Source of the DNA: Vicinamibacterales bacterium
GTDB taxonomy: Bacteria > Acidobacteriota > Vicinamibacteria > Vicinamibacterales > UBA2999
NCBI GenBank assembly: GCA_030680175.1
Contig: JAUXWO010000129.1
Span: 1-57,925 of the forward strand
Reading direction: 5' to 3'
Length of the DNA: 57,925 nucleotides
In this document: positions 35,977 through 44,228 of the stretch, piece after piece
Numbering within the stretch: position 1 is the stretch's first letter
Layout: every line of letters starts with the position of its first letter
Position numbers and translations under genes: made by a program
The notes under the pieces: model-generated
The model's input: the letters and a program-made list of their open reading frames with translations, nothing else
What the model was told of the DNA's origin: nothing
Database searches by the model: none

Positions 35977-38654
35977 ACGCCCCGCCGCCCTTCGCCGAAC
36001 GCCTCATCCGCGCCGCCATCCGCGATGCCGAGTGGCGTGAGGCCGTGACGGGCGACCTCCGCGAGGAGTTCTCCGCGCTCGCCGCCCGGCATGGCGCCAC
36101 CATCGCCCGTCGCTGGTACTGGCGGCAGGCGGTGGCCCTCGCCCTGCGCTTCGCCGCCGGCCGCCTTCGGCCGGGTGCCGTCCGCACACGGCGATGGGAG
36201 ATCGTCGAGGCCGAGGAGTCGCGCGGCTGGTTCAGCGGCCTCCGCCAGGACGTCACCTACGCCGCCCGCACGCTGCGCCAGCGCCCGGCGCTCACTGGGG
36301 CCATGCTGGTCGCCCTGAGCCTCGGCCTCGCGGCCAACGCCACGATCTTCACCCTCGCGGATGCGATCGTGCTGCGGCCCCATCGCCTGCCCGGCGTCGA
36401 CCGCGCCGTGATGGTGACCTCCTCGGGCCGCCACGAACTCGAGGGCACGTCGACGGTCGCGCCGGCGGACTTCCTCGACTGGCAGGCGCAGGCCACGGCG
36501 TTCGAGCGCCTCGCCGCCGTCGAGGCCTACGGCGAGGTGACAATCACCGGAGACGGGGAACCGCTCGCCGTGCCCGTCGGCCTCGTCACGCCGGAGTTCC
36601 TGTCGGTGCTGCAGGTCTCCCCCACGCTCGGCCGCGACTTCCTCGCCGCCGAGGGGGTGCCTGGCGGACCCCGTGTCGTCATCCTCAGCGACATGCTGTG
36701 GCGCGTGCGCTACCAGTCGGACCCCGGCATCATCGGCCGGTCGCTCCTCATCGACGGCGCGCCCGCGGTCGTGATCGGCGTCGCGCCGCCGCGCTTCAGC
36801 ATCCCGATGGGATCGCGGCTCTGGATGCCCTTCCGATTCGACGAGACGATGGTGCGCCAGCGCGAGCGCGGATGGCTGATGGTGATGGGCCGGCTGGCCG
36901 AGGGCGTCACGATCGCACGCGCGGACGCCGAGATGCAGACGCTCGTCGAGGCGCAGCGGCGCGCCTACCCCGAGACCAACGCCAACCGTGTCGTGTCGGT
37001 GCTCACCTTCAATCGCGGCATGGGCGATCCCGGCGCGGCCAACTTCGTCGCGGTCTGGCAGGCCGCGGCGCTGCTGCTCCTCCTGCTGGGCAGCGCCAAC
37101 GTCGGCAACCTGCTGCTGGCGCGCGGGGCCGAACGGCAGCAGGAGCTGGCGATGCGCATGGCGCTCGGCGCGAGCCGCTGGCGCGTGCTGCGGCAACTGA
37201 TCATCGAGGGCGGGCTGCTGGCCGCCCTCGCGGCGCTGCTGTCCGTGCCGCTCGCGATGGCCGGGATCGCCGCCTCGCGCACGGCGATTCCCGAGAGCAT
37301 CCAGCGCTACGTGCCCGGCTGGGACCACCTGTACCTGCAGCCCCGCCCCCTGCTGGTCATGGCCGCCCTCGCCGTGGCGGCGACGATGCTGTTCGCGCTG
37401 GCGCCGGCCGTGCAGGCCATCCGCACCGAGGTACTGGAGTCGCTGCGCCAGGGCACGCGCACCGCGACGGCGGGCCGAGGACGCCAGTGGCTCCGTGCGG
37501 CCTTCGCGACGACGCAGATCGCCCTGGCGCTGGCGCTCCTGACGGCCGCGGTCCTCAGCGTCGGCGCCGCCCGGCGCGCGGTCTCCGACTCGCTCGGGTT
37601 CGAGCCCGCCCGTGTGATGACCGCCCGCCTCACGCTGCCCGAGACGGCGTACGCGGAACCCGAGGCGCGCCGGCAGTTCGCGGACCGCGTCCTGACCTCG
37701 CTCGCCGGCGTCCCCGCGATCACCGACGCGGCCGTCAGCAACACGATCCCCTACGCCGGGTTCGGCCAGAGCCGGCCGTTCTGGCCGGAGGGCGTGGCGC
37801 TCGAGACCGCCGAGGTACGCCAGGTGGACTACCGGCGCATCACGCCCGGCTACTTCGCGACGATGGGGCTTCCGCTGAGGAGCGGCCGGCTGCTCACGGA
37901 GGCGGACCACGAGACGAGCGCGCCCGTGGCGGTCGTCAGCGAGATGCTGGCCGAGCGGTACTGGCCCGGCGCCGACCCGCTGGGCCAGCGCTTCCGTCTC
38001 GATCCCGACGGCCCGCCGTTCACCGTCGTGGGCGTCGTCGGCGACGTCATGCAGGACTGGTTCATGCGCCAGGTCTCGCCGACGGTGTATCGATCGCTCC
38101 GGGCCGACCCGCCCACGACGCTGTTCGTCGTGGCCCGCACCCCTGGCCACCCGCTCGATCTGGCCGGCGCGCTGCGCACGGCGATCAACGCCGGGGACCC
38201 GCAGCAGCCCATCACGCGGCTCCAGACCTACGACACCGTGATCGCCGACAAGACCGCCGGCATCCGCTTCGCGGCCTCCACTCTGACGACGATGGGTGTG
38301 ATGGCGCTCTTCCTGGCGGTGATGGGGATCTACAGCGTGATGTCGTACCTGGCGAGCCGGCGCACGCAGGAGATCGGCGTGCGCATGGCGCTCGGCGCGA
38401 CCGCCGGCGATGTCGTGCGGCTCGCACTCAGGCAGGCGGTGCCGATCACGGCCGGCGGCACGGCCATCGGCCTGGTGCTGGCGCTCGCGGTCGGCAAGAC
38501 GATGGAGTCGGTGATGTTCGGGATCGTCAGCGGGAGTGTGGCGACGACGCTCGGGGTGGCGCTCGTGCTGGCAAGCGCGGCGTTCGTCGCGAGCTACCTC
38601 CCCGCTCGCCGGGCCGCCAGGCTGGACCCGACGACGGCGCTCAAGGCTGGGTAG
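35973..38654 (+). CDS. ADOP-type ABC transporter permease with N-terminal prefix domain
   Basis: An 893-residue permease. Residues 1-85 are a helical prefix domain (FAERLIRAAIRDAEWREAVTGDLREEF) found in ADOP proteins encoded behind padR. The permease proper begins LRQDVTYAARTLRQRPALTGAMLVALSLGLAANATIFTLAD. The paired FtsX cores are LGSANVGNLLLARGAERQQELAMRMALGASR and YLASRRTQEIGVRMALGATAGDVVRLALRQA. The C-terminus is SYLPARRAARLDPTTALKAG, with the TAG stop lying inside the heptamer repeat that follows. It is translated with padR. No ATPase gene is adjacent. Confidence 0.88.
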   Translation: MNAPPPFAERLIRAAIRDAEWREAVTGDLREEFSALAARHGATIARRWYWRQAVALALRFAAGRLRPGAVRTRRWEIVEAEESRGWFSGLRQDVTYAARTLRQRPALTGAMLVALSLGLAANATIFTLADAIVLRPHRLPGVDRAVMVTSSGRHELEGTSTVAPADFLDWQAQATAFERLAAVEAYGEVTITGDGEPLAVPVGLVTPEFLSVLQVSPTLGRDFLAAEGVPGGPRVVILSDMLWRVRYQSDPGIIGRSLLIDGAPAVVIGVAPPRFSIPMGSRLWMPFRFDETMVRQRERGWLMVMGRLAEGVTIARADAEMQTLVEAQRRAYPETNANRVVSVLTFNRGMGDPGAANFVAVWQAAALLLLLLGSANVGNLLLARGAERQQELAMRMALGASRWRVLRQLIIEGGLLAALAALLSVPLAMAGIAASRTAIPESIQRYVPGWDHLYLQPRPLLVMAALAVAATMLFALAPAVQAIRTEVLESLRQGTRTATAGRGRQWLRAAFATTQIALALALLTAAVLSVGAARRAVSDSLGFEPARVMTARLTLPETAYAEPEARRQFADRVLTSLAGVPAITDAAVSNTIPYAGFGQSRPFWPEGVALETAEVRQVDYRRITPGYFATMGLPLRSGRLLTEADHETSAPVAVVSEMLAERYWPGADPLGQRFRLDPDGPPFTVVGVVGDVMQDWFMRQVSPTVYRSLRADPPTTLFVVARTPGHPLDLAGALRTAINAGDPQQPITRLQTYDTVIADKTAGIRFAASTLTTMGVMALFLAVMGIYSVMSYLASRRTQEIGVRMALGATAGDVVRLALRQAVPITAGGTAIGLVLALAVGKTMESVMFGIVSGSVATTLGVALVLASAAFVASYLPARRAARLDPTTALKAG

Positions 38655-38718
38655 TGGGTAGTGGGTAGTAGGTGGTGGGTAGTAGGTGGTGGGTAGTGGG
38701 TCGTAGGTAGTGGGTCGT
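38649..38718 (+). repeat. Heptanucleotide tandem repeat (RGGTMGT)10
   Basis: Ten 7-nt units (mostly GGGTAGT, with AGGTGGT, GGGTCGT and AGGTAGT variants) begin in the last sense codon of the ADOP permease and run to 9 bp before the end of the convergent CDGSH gene. The permease TAG stop is part of the first unit. It resembles the short tandemly repeated repetitive (STRR) heptamers of cyanobacteria. Confidence 0.9.
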
Positions 38719-38727
38719 GCCGGGGGG

Positions 38728-38952
38728 CTACTCGGCGGGGGGCGCGTTGGGGCCTGGCGCGGCCTCGTCGGCCTTGAAGTCGCACAGCTTGTGGCTGGCG
38801 TCGCAGAACGGGCGTCGCTTCGACTGGCCGCAGCGGCAGAGCGCGAACGGCGTGCGCCCCAGCACGTACTCGTGGCCGTCCCAGTCGACGAGCCGGACAT
38901 CCTCGCCCTCGACCAGGAACGACCCGTTCCTCCGCACCTTGATGGTGACCAT
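38728..38952 (-). CDS. CDGSH iron-sulfur domain protein
   Basis: A 74-residue protein that should bind a 2Fe-2S cluster through three Cys and one His. The motif reads CRCGQSKRRPFCDASH, with Ala in place of the Gly of CDGSH, a common bacterial variation. The N-terminal part (VRRNGSFLVEGEDVRLVDWDGHEY) is the usual short beta region. Such proteins are redox-active or transfer clusters; a specific partner is not evident. The gene is bounded on both sides by heptamer tandem repeats. Confidence 0.88.
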   Translation of the reverse strand: MVTIKVRRNGSFLVEGEDVRLVDWDGHEYVLGRTPFALCRCGQSKRRPFCDASHKLCDFKADEAAPGPNAPPAE

Positions 38953-38953
38953 C

Positions 38954-38981
38954 GTTCGCAGTTCGCGGTTCGCTATTCGCT
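38954..38981. repeat. Second heptanucleotide tandem repeat (RTTCGCN)4
   Basis: Four 7-nt units, GTTCGCA, GTTCGCG, GTTCGCT and ATTCGCT, lie directly upstream of the CDGSH start codon, where a ribosome binding site would be expected. Confidence 0.75.
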
Positions 38982-39055
38982 GGCAGCCCGGCAGGTGTCG
39001 GCATTCTGCATTTCGCAGTGTGCCTTCGCGCGGCGCCCGTCCGGCCCGCGCGCCG

Positions 39056-40432
39056 CTAGCCCATCTTCTGCATCGCCGACAGGAAGTCCGCGTTCGACTT
39101 CGTCTTCCCCATCTTGTCGAGCAGCAGCTCCATGGCTTCGACGGCTGACAGCGGCGTGAGGACCTTGCGAAGGACCCAGATGCGGTTGAGGTCGTCGCGC
39201 GGGATGAGCAGCTCTTCCTTGCGCGTGCCGCTGCGCTGGATGTCGATGGCCGGGAACACGCGCTTGTCGACCAGCTTGCGGTCGAGCAGGATCTCCATGT
39301 TGCCCGTGCCCTTGAACTCCTCGAAGATCACGTCGTCCATGCGCGAGCCGGTATCGACGAGCGCCGTGGCGATGATCGTGAGCGAGCCGCCCTCTTCGAT
39401 GTTGCGGGCGGCGCCGAAGAAGCGCTTCGGCTTCTGGAGGGCGTTGCTGTCGAGACCGCCCGAGAGCACCTTGCCGGACGAGGGGATCACCGTGTTGTAG
39501 GCGCGCGCGAGGCGCGTCACCGAATCGAGCAGGATAACGACGTCCTTCTTGTGCTCGACGAGGCGCTTGGCCTTCTCGATCACCATCTCCGCGACCTGGA
39601 CGTGGCGCTGCGCGGGCTCGTCGAACGTGGACGAGACGACCTCGCCGTCGACCGAGCGCTGCATGTCGGTCACCTCTTCCGGCCGCTCGTCGATGAGCAG
39701 CACGATCAGGTAGACCTCGGGATGATTGGTGGTGATCGACTGCGCGATGTTCTGCAGCAGCATCGTCTTGCCGGTGCGCGGCGGCGCGACGATCAGGCCG
39801 CGCTGGCCCTTGCCGATCGGCGTCATCAGGTCCATGACGCGGCCGGAGAGGTTGTCGCTGCCGGTCTCGAGCTTGAGGCGTTCCTGCGGGTAGAGCGGCG
39901 TGAGGTTCTCGAAGAACAGCTTCTCGCGCGCGACCTCCGGCCCTTCGAAGTTCACCGCCTCGACCTTGATCAGGGCGAAGTAGCGCTCCCCTTCCTTGGG
40001 CGCGCGAATCTGCCCCGAGACCGTGTCGCCGGTCTGCAGGTCGAACTTGCGAATCGGGGAGGGGGAGACGTAGATGTCGTCGGGACCGGGCAGGTAGTTG
40101 TAGTCGGGGGCGCGGAGGAAGCCGAAGCCGTCCGGCAGCACCTCGAGCACGCCTTCCGAGAAGATGAACCCGCTCAGCTCGGTCTGCGCCTTCAGGATCT
40201 GGAAGATCAGCTCCTGCTTGCGCATCCCGGTCGCGCCCGGGACGTTGAGATCCTTGGCCACCTGCGTGAGGTGCTGGATGCTCATCTCCTTGAGCTCGCT
40301 GATGTTCAGCCCGGGCTTGCGGCCCTCGGGCATCTGGGGCATCTCTTCGCCCTGCACATCGGGCTGCGGGGGGGCCTGACGGCCGCCTGAGCCGCGCGCG
40401 TGCGAACCGTGTCGCTTGTGACTACTCGCCAT
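39056..40432 (-). CDS. rho: Transcription termination factor Rho
   Basis: A 458-residue RNA-dependent hexameric helicase. A short charged N-terminal extension ([17 protein letters not shown]) precedes the Rho_N domain ([19 protein letters not shown]). The RNA-binding cold-shock-like domain holds [24 protein letters not shown]. The ATPase has Walker A in [13 protein letters not shown] and the Q and R loops ([18 protein letters not shown]). The start at 40432 is chosen because the upstream in-frame sequence is in the promoter leader. The promoter at 40527-40555 gives an 88-nt leader, long enough for the autoregulation known for rho in other bacteria. Confidence 0.97.
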   Translation of the reverse strand: MASSHKRHGSHARGSGGRQAPPQPDVQGEEMPQMPEGRKPGLNISELKEMSIQHLTQVAKDLNVPGATGMRKQELIFQILKAQTELSGFIFSEGVLEVLPDGFGFLRAPDYNYLPGPDDIYVSPSPIRKFDLQTGDTVSGQIRAPKEGERYFALIKVEAVNFEGPEVAREKLFFENLTPLYPQERLKLETGSDNLSGRVMDLMTPIGKGQRGLIVAPPRTGKTMLLQNIAQSITTNHPEVYLIVLLIDERPEEVTDMQRSVDGEVVSSTFDEPAQRHVQVAEMVIEKAKRLVEHKKDVVILLDSVTRLARAYNTVIPSSGKVLSGGLDSNALQKPKRFFGAARNIEEGGSLTIIATALVDTGSRMDDVIFEEFKGTGNMEILLDRKLVDKRVFPAIDIQRSGTRKEELLIPRDDLNRIWVLRKVLTPLSAVEAMELLLDKMGKTKSNADFLSAMQKMG

Positions 40433-40526
40433 GAAATTTCTGCGCTGACGTGTCTGGGGTGGAAGACGGCGCGGCGTGGATCCGCGCGAGCGAACGACCG
40501 TGGGAAGGGAACCGGATTCGCAGGCA

Positions 40527-40555
40527 AGTATAGAGGGGCGCCGCGATGATGTCAA
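40527..40555 (-). promoter_or_regulatory. Near-consensus promoter of rho
   Basis: On the minus strand, TTGACA (40550-40555), a 17-nt spacer and TATACT (40527-40532). Transcription should start near 40520. This is the best match to the sigma-70 consensus in the window. Confidence 0.85.
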
Positions 40556-40601
40556 GGACGAGGGGCTCCGCATCGCGGAGCGAGGCGCCCGCCGGCGCGG
40601 C

Positions 40602-40970
40602 TCAGAAGTCCGACGGCCGCCGCCCCAGTCCGACGATGCTGCAGGCCTCGATGGGACGCAGCCCGAGCGCCTCGGCGCGTGCGCGAAGGGCCGGGGACTC
40701 GGCGCCGGGATTCAGCCACACCTCCCCCACGCCGCGGTCCGCGATGCCGTCGAGCAACGTGAGGCCGACGTCCGGCGGCACGTAGACCGTGGCCATGTCG
40801 ATCGTCCCGGGGGCCTCCGCGACCGAGGCGTAGGCGCGATGCCCTTCGATCTCGGCATGGGACGGCGTGATGGGGAGAACGGTGTAGCCGGCCTCGGCGA
40901 AGGCGCGGACCGCCTTGTTCCCGAACTTGCGCCGATCCGGGGAGGCGCCAATCACGGCGACGACGGGCAT
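40602..40970 (-). CDS. CoA-binding domain protein
   Basis: A 122-residue Rossmann-fold protein of the CoA_binding_2 type. The nucleotide-binding start [22 protein letters not shown] and the [30 protein letters not shown] segment are family features. It corresponds to the isolated CoA-binding domain of acyl-CoA synthetases, and its own function is uncertain. The start at 40970 has TATACT 6 nt upstream, which points to a leaderless mRNA. It is divergent from the glycosyltransferase gene. Confidence 0.85.
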   Translation of the reverse strand: MPVVAVIGASPDRRKFGNKAVRAFAEAGYTVLPITPSHAEIEGHRAYASVAEAPGTIDMATVYVPPDVGLTLLDGIADRGVGEVWLNPGAESPALRARAEALGLRPIEACSIVGLGRRPSDF

Positions 40971-40976
40971 GCCGCG

Positions 40977-40982
40977 AGTATA
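40977..40982 (-). promoter_or_regulatory. Candidate -10 element (TATACT) for a leaderless transcript
   Basis: TATACT on the minus strand, 6 nt before the ATG of the CoA-binding protein gene. No -35 is evident. Confidence 0.55.
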
Positions 40983-41029
40983 GCGCGGCGCCGGTGGATC
41001 TGGCGGGGTGCAGACCCGCGGATTGCCGC

Positions 41030-41035
41030 TACAAT
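41030..41035 (+). promoter_or_regulatory. Candidate -10 element (TACAAT)
   Basis: TACAAT lies 9 nt before the GTG of the glycosyltransferase gene at 41045, leaving room for a leader of at most a few bases. Confidence 0.45.
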
Positions 41036-41044
41036 CCATGGATC

Positions 41045-42712
41045 GTGCGCGCCTCCCTGGTCCCCGTCGTGCTGCTGGCTGCCCTGACGTTTTTCGCCGG
41101 GCTGGGCCGGGGTGCGATCACCGACTCCGACGAGGCCTTCTACGCGGAAGCCGCGCGCGAAATGGTCGAGTCCGGCGACTGGGTCACGCCGTACTACAAC
41201 TACGAGCCCCGCTTCCAGAAGCCGGTCCTCTACTACTGGCTCACGGCCGGCGCGTATGCCGTGGCGGGCACCAGTGAAGCGGCCGCACGGTTCTGGGCGG
41301 CGATGGCCGGGCTCGGCCTGGCGCTGCTGACGGCCGTGGCCGCCCGCCGCTGGTATGACGAGTCGACGGGCCTGCTCGCCGGGGCGATTGCGGCGACGAG
41401 CTTCGGCTATTTCGCGCTCGGCCGCATGGCCCTGCCGGACCTGCCGCTCGCCTTCTTCATCACGCTGGCGATCTGGGCGGCCTTCGTCGCCACGCTCGAG
41501 CGCGAGGACCGTCCCAGCCGCTGGGTGCTGCTCTCCGCGCTCGGGGTCGGGCTCGGCTTCCTGATGAAGGGCCCGCTCGGCCTCATCATCCCGGTGATGG
41601 TGGTCGTGCCGATGCTGCTCATCGAGCGGCGCTCGCTGAACCTCACCGGCCGCGACGTGCTCACCGGCGCCGCCGTCTTCGCGGTGGTGGCGCTGCCGTG
41701 GTATCTCGTCATGTGGTACGTCCACGGGACGGCGTACCTCGAGAGCTTCTTCCTCGCCGACAACTTCGAGCGCTTCGCCACCGACCGCTTCAACGACCCG
41801 CGCCCCTGGTGGTTCTATCTGCCGATCGCCGCCGGCGGGCTGCTGCCCTGGTCGCCACACCTGCTGCTCTGGGTCGGGCCGATGCTCGGCGCGCTCACCC
41901 GCCGGCGCGACGTGGGCGCCATTGAAACGCGGCTCGTCTTCTGGGCCGTCGTGCCCCTGATCTTCTTCACGCTGTCGGTCGGCAAGCAGCCGCGCTACAT
42001 CCTGCCGATCCTGCCGCCGCTGGCGATCCTCCTGGCCGCGACGATCACCGAGCGGACCCGGACGTGGCGCGGCGTGGGGGGCGGGGCGTTCCAGCCGCGC
42101 CGCAGCGGCGGGCTCGTGTTCACGTGCCTGCTGAGCGGCGCCCTGCTCGTGACGCTGGCCGGGCTGCTCTACCGCGCGCAGCCGCTCTTCATCAACGTGC
42201 CGCCGATCTTCACCTGGGTGGCCGTCGGCGTGGTGGGCGTCTCGGGGCTGCTGGTGATGGCGGTGTCGGCCTCGCCCGCGTGGCGCGCGGCGCCGTGGGT
42301 GCTGGCGCTGGCGGCGGCGCTCTCCTTCCCCGCCGCGCAGTGGGGCGCCCTGTCGGCGCCCGGCGAGGAGCCGGTGCAGCAGATGGCGCGCCTGGTGCGC
42401 GCGCATCGCACCGGGGCGGAGGTCGCCGGGTCCTATCAGGTCTTCGTCCGGAACCTGGTGTTCTACACCGGCGTGCGGCAGGTCGATCTGATCAACGAGG
42501 AGCAGCTGCGGGGGTTCGTCGGCAGCCCCGACCGCGTGCTGGTCGTGCTGCCCGAGCACGCGCTCGACGCCTTCGAAGCCGCCGGCGGGCCACGGCTGAT
42601 CCGGCTCGGCGATGTCCGCTACTTCAACGAAGCCGGCCTGCGCCTGCGCACCCTGCTCTGGCCCGATCCCGAACGCGACATCACACGGGTGGTGCTCGCG
42701 GCCAACCGATAG
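41045..42712 (+). CDS. ArnT/PMT-family membrane glycosyltransferase (GT39/83-like)
   Basis: About 555 residues with roughly twelve hydrophobic segments. The first extracytoplasmic loop has the acidic motif ITDSDEAFYAEAAREM, which holds the catalytic Asp of PMT_2-type enzymes, followed by YYNYEPRFQKPVLYYWL. These enzymes move a sugar from a polyprenyl-phosphate donor to lipid A, protein or another lipid on the outer face of the inner membrane. The C-terminal 130 residues form a periplasmic domain. GTG 41045 is chosen because it begins the first membrane helix and follows the -10-like box. Acceptor unknown. Confidence 0.82.
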   Translation: MRASLVPVVLLAALTFFAGLGRGAITDSDEAFYAEAAREMVESGDWVTPYYNYEPRFQKPVLYYWLTAGAYAVAGTSEAAARFWAAMAGLGLALLTAVAARRWYDESTGLLAGAIAATSFGYFALGRMALPDLPLAFFITLAIWAAFVATLEREDRPSRWVLLSALGVGLGFLMKGPLGLIIPVMVVVPMLLIERRSLNLTGRDVLTGAAVFAVVALPWYLVMWYVHGTAYLESFFLADNFERFATDRFNDPRPWWFYLPIAAGGLLPWSPHLLLWVGPMLGALTRRRDVGAIETRLVFWAVVPLIFFTLSVGKQPRYILPILPPLAILLAATITERTRTWRGVGGGAFQPRRSGGLVFTCLLSGALLVTLAGLLYRAQPLFINVPPIFTWVAVGVVGVSGLLVMAVSASPAWRAAPWVLALAAALSFPAAQWGALSAPGEEPVQQMARLVRAHRTGAEVAGSYQVFVRNLVFYTGVRQVDLINEEQLRGFVGSPDRVLVVLPEHALDAFEAAGGPRLIRLGDVRYFNEAGLRLRTLLWPDPERDITRVVLAANR

Positions 42713-42745
42713 TCGACGGGCGGGGACGAATCATCTGATGACCTT

Positions 42746-42829
42746 GTGATGTGGTGATGTGGTGATCTGATGTGGTGTTCTGAGATCTCAGGATCTATCT
42801 CCTGATCTCAGGATCTATCTCCTGATCTC
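42746..42829. repeat. Tandem repeats: GTGATGTG-type octamers and a 20-nt unit
   Basis: Three 8-nt units (42746-42769) are followed by two exact 20-nt units (42784-42803 and 42804-42823, beginning GATCTCAGGATC) and a 6-nt partial third. The region is far more AT-rich than its surroundings. The 20-nt units encode the last 11 residues and the stop codon of the FAD oxidase. Confidence 0.9.
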
Positions 42830-44219
42830 GGCTGTCGACCTCCCACATCTTCCCCGGGTTCAGGATGCCGTGCGGGTCGAAGGCCGCCTTCACGCGGGCC
42901 ATCAGGGCCATCACGTCGGGGGACAGCTCGAGGCCCAGGTAGGGCGCCTTGGCGAAGCCGATGCCGTGCTCGCCGCTGATCGATCCTTCGAGCGCCACGA
43001 CGCCGGCGAACAGCTCCTGCTCGGCGAGATGCGCGCGCGCCATCTCATCGTCGTTGGCGGGATCCACCATCAGGTTGACGTGGATGTTGCCGTCGCCGGC
43101 GTGGCCAAAGCACGGGATGAGCAGGTCGTGCCGGGCGCGCACGGCCGCGACGAGCGCGAAGAGCTCGGGGACGCGGCCCCGGGGCACGACCAGGTCGTGA
43201 TTGATCTTGCGGGGAGCGAGCGCGCGGAGGGCGAATGAGAGCGCGCGCCGCGCTTCCCAGAGGGCCTCACGCTCGGCCTCGTCGCGCGCGCGCCGGACCT
43301 CGGTGGCCCCGGCCGCGTGACAGGCCGAGGCGACGCGCGTGATCTCCTCCTCAACGCCGCCCGGGAAACCGTCGACCTCCGCGATCACGAGGGCGCCGGT
43401 GCCGGCGGGCACCACCGGCCGGTCGAGATACGCCTCGACGGCGCCGAGCGAGACCGCGTCGATGATCTCGATGGTGGCCGGTACGACCCGCGCGGCCAGC
43501 AGTCGCGAGACGGCGTCCACCGCCTCGTCAATCCCCGGAAAGGCGGCGCTCAGCGTGGCCTGCACCGCGGGCTTCGGCACGAGCCGCAGCGTCAGCTCCG
43601 TCAGGATCGCGAGGGTGCCCTCCGATCCGACGAGCAGCTGCGTCAGGTCGTACCCGACGACGTTCTTCACCGTCTTCGAGCCGGTGCGGATGATCTCGCC
43701 GGTCGGCAGGACCGCCTCGAGCGCGAGCACGTAGCGCCGCGTCGTCCCGTACTTCACGGCGCGGGGGCCGCCGGCGTTCTCGGCGACGTTCCCGCCGAGC
43801 GCCGACTGCTTCAGGCTGGCGGGGTCGGGGGGATAGAACAGGCCGCGCGCCTCGACCTCGCGCTGCAGGTCGCCGGTGATGACGTTGGCCTGCACGACGG
43901 CGAGCTGGTTGCCCTCGTCGATCTCGAGGATGCGGTTGAAGCGCTCCATGGAGACGAGGATCCCGCCGCGGACGGGCACCGCGCCTCCGGTGTACCCCGT
44001 GCCGGCCCCGCGCACGGTGAGCGGGACGCGGTGGGTGTGGCAGAGGGCGGCAATCCGCGCCACCTCCGCGGCCGTCTCCGGCAGCAGCACGAGGTCGGCC
44101 GGGTGGCCGCGCATGAGCGCGTCGGTGCCGTAGCGCGCGCAGCTCCCGGCATCGGCGCGCGCCCACGCCTCGCCCACCACGGCGACGAACTGGACGCCGA
44201 GCGCAGGGTCCAGGGACAC
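42795..44219 (-). CDS. FAD-linked oxidase, glycolate/D-lactate dehydrogenase type (GlcD-like)
   Basis: A 474-residue flavoenzyme of the VAO/PCMH family. The FAD-binding domain contains VPLTVRGAGTGYTGGAVPVRGGILVSMERFN and DPASLKQSALGGNVAENAGGPRAVKYGTTRRY. The C-terminal FAD-oxidase domain has the metal-binding HAGDGNIHVNLM and SISGEHGIGFAKAPYL. It probably oxidises glycolate or D-lactate to the 2-oxo acid. GlcE/GlcF subunits are absent here. The start is GTG at 44219, nine bases after the aminotransferase stop. The last 11 residues (RDQEIDPEIRR) are encoded by the 20-nt tandem repeat and extend past the usual C-terminus. Confidence 0.88.
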   Translation of the reverse strand: MSLDPALGVQFVAVVGEAWARADAGSCARYGTDALMRGHPADLVLLPETAAEVARIAALCHTHRVPLTVRGAGTGYTGGAVPVRGGILVSMERFNRILEIDEGNQLAVVQANVITGDLQREVEARGLFYPPDPASLKQSALGGNVAENAGGPRAVKYGTTRRYVLALEAVLPTGEIIRTGSKTVKNVVGYDLTQLLVGSEGTLAILTELTLRLVPKPAVQATLSAAFPGIDEAVDAVSRLLAARVVPATIEIIDAVSLGAVEAYLDRPVVPAGTGALVIAEVDGFPGGVEEEITRVASACHAAGATEVRRARDEAEREALWEARRALSFALRALAPRKINHDLVVPRGRVPELFALVAAVRARHDLLIPCFGHAGDGNIHVNLMVDPANDDEMARAHLAEQELFAGVVALEGSISGEHGIGFAKAPYLGLELSPDVMALMARVKAAFDPHGILNPGKMWEVDSRDQEIDPEIRR

Positions 44220-44228
44220 GGCGCCCGT

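Noticed and set aside
38649-38718. Possible CRISPR array
   Set aside because: The units are 7 nt and contiguous with no spacers. It is a minisatellite.
35874-38900. A 1008-codon minus-strand frame across the third ADOP permease
   Set aside because: It reads through the heptamer repeat as a PTTYYPPP-like stretch and has no domain. The plus-strand gene is clear.
39022-39055. A GC-rich inverted repeat (GCGGCGC/GCGCCGC) after rho as a terminator
   Set aside because: The stem is short and imperfect with no T-run, and such matches are frequent by chance at this GC content.
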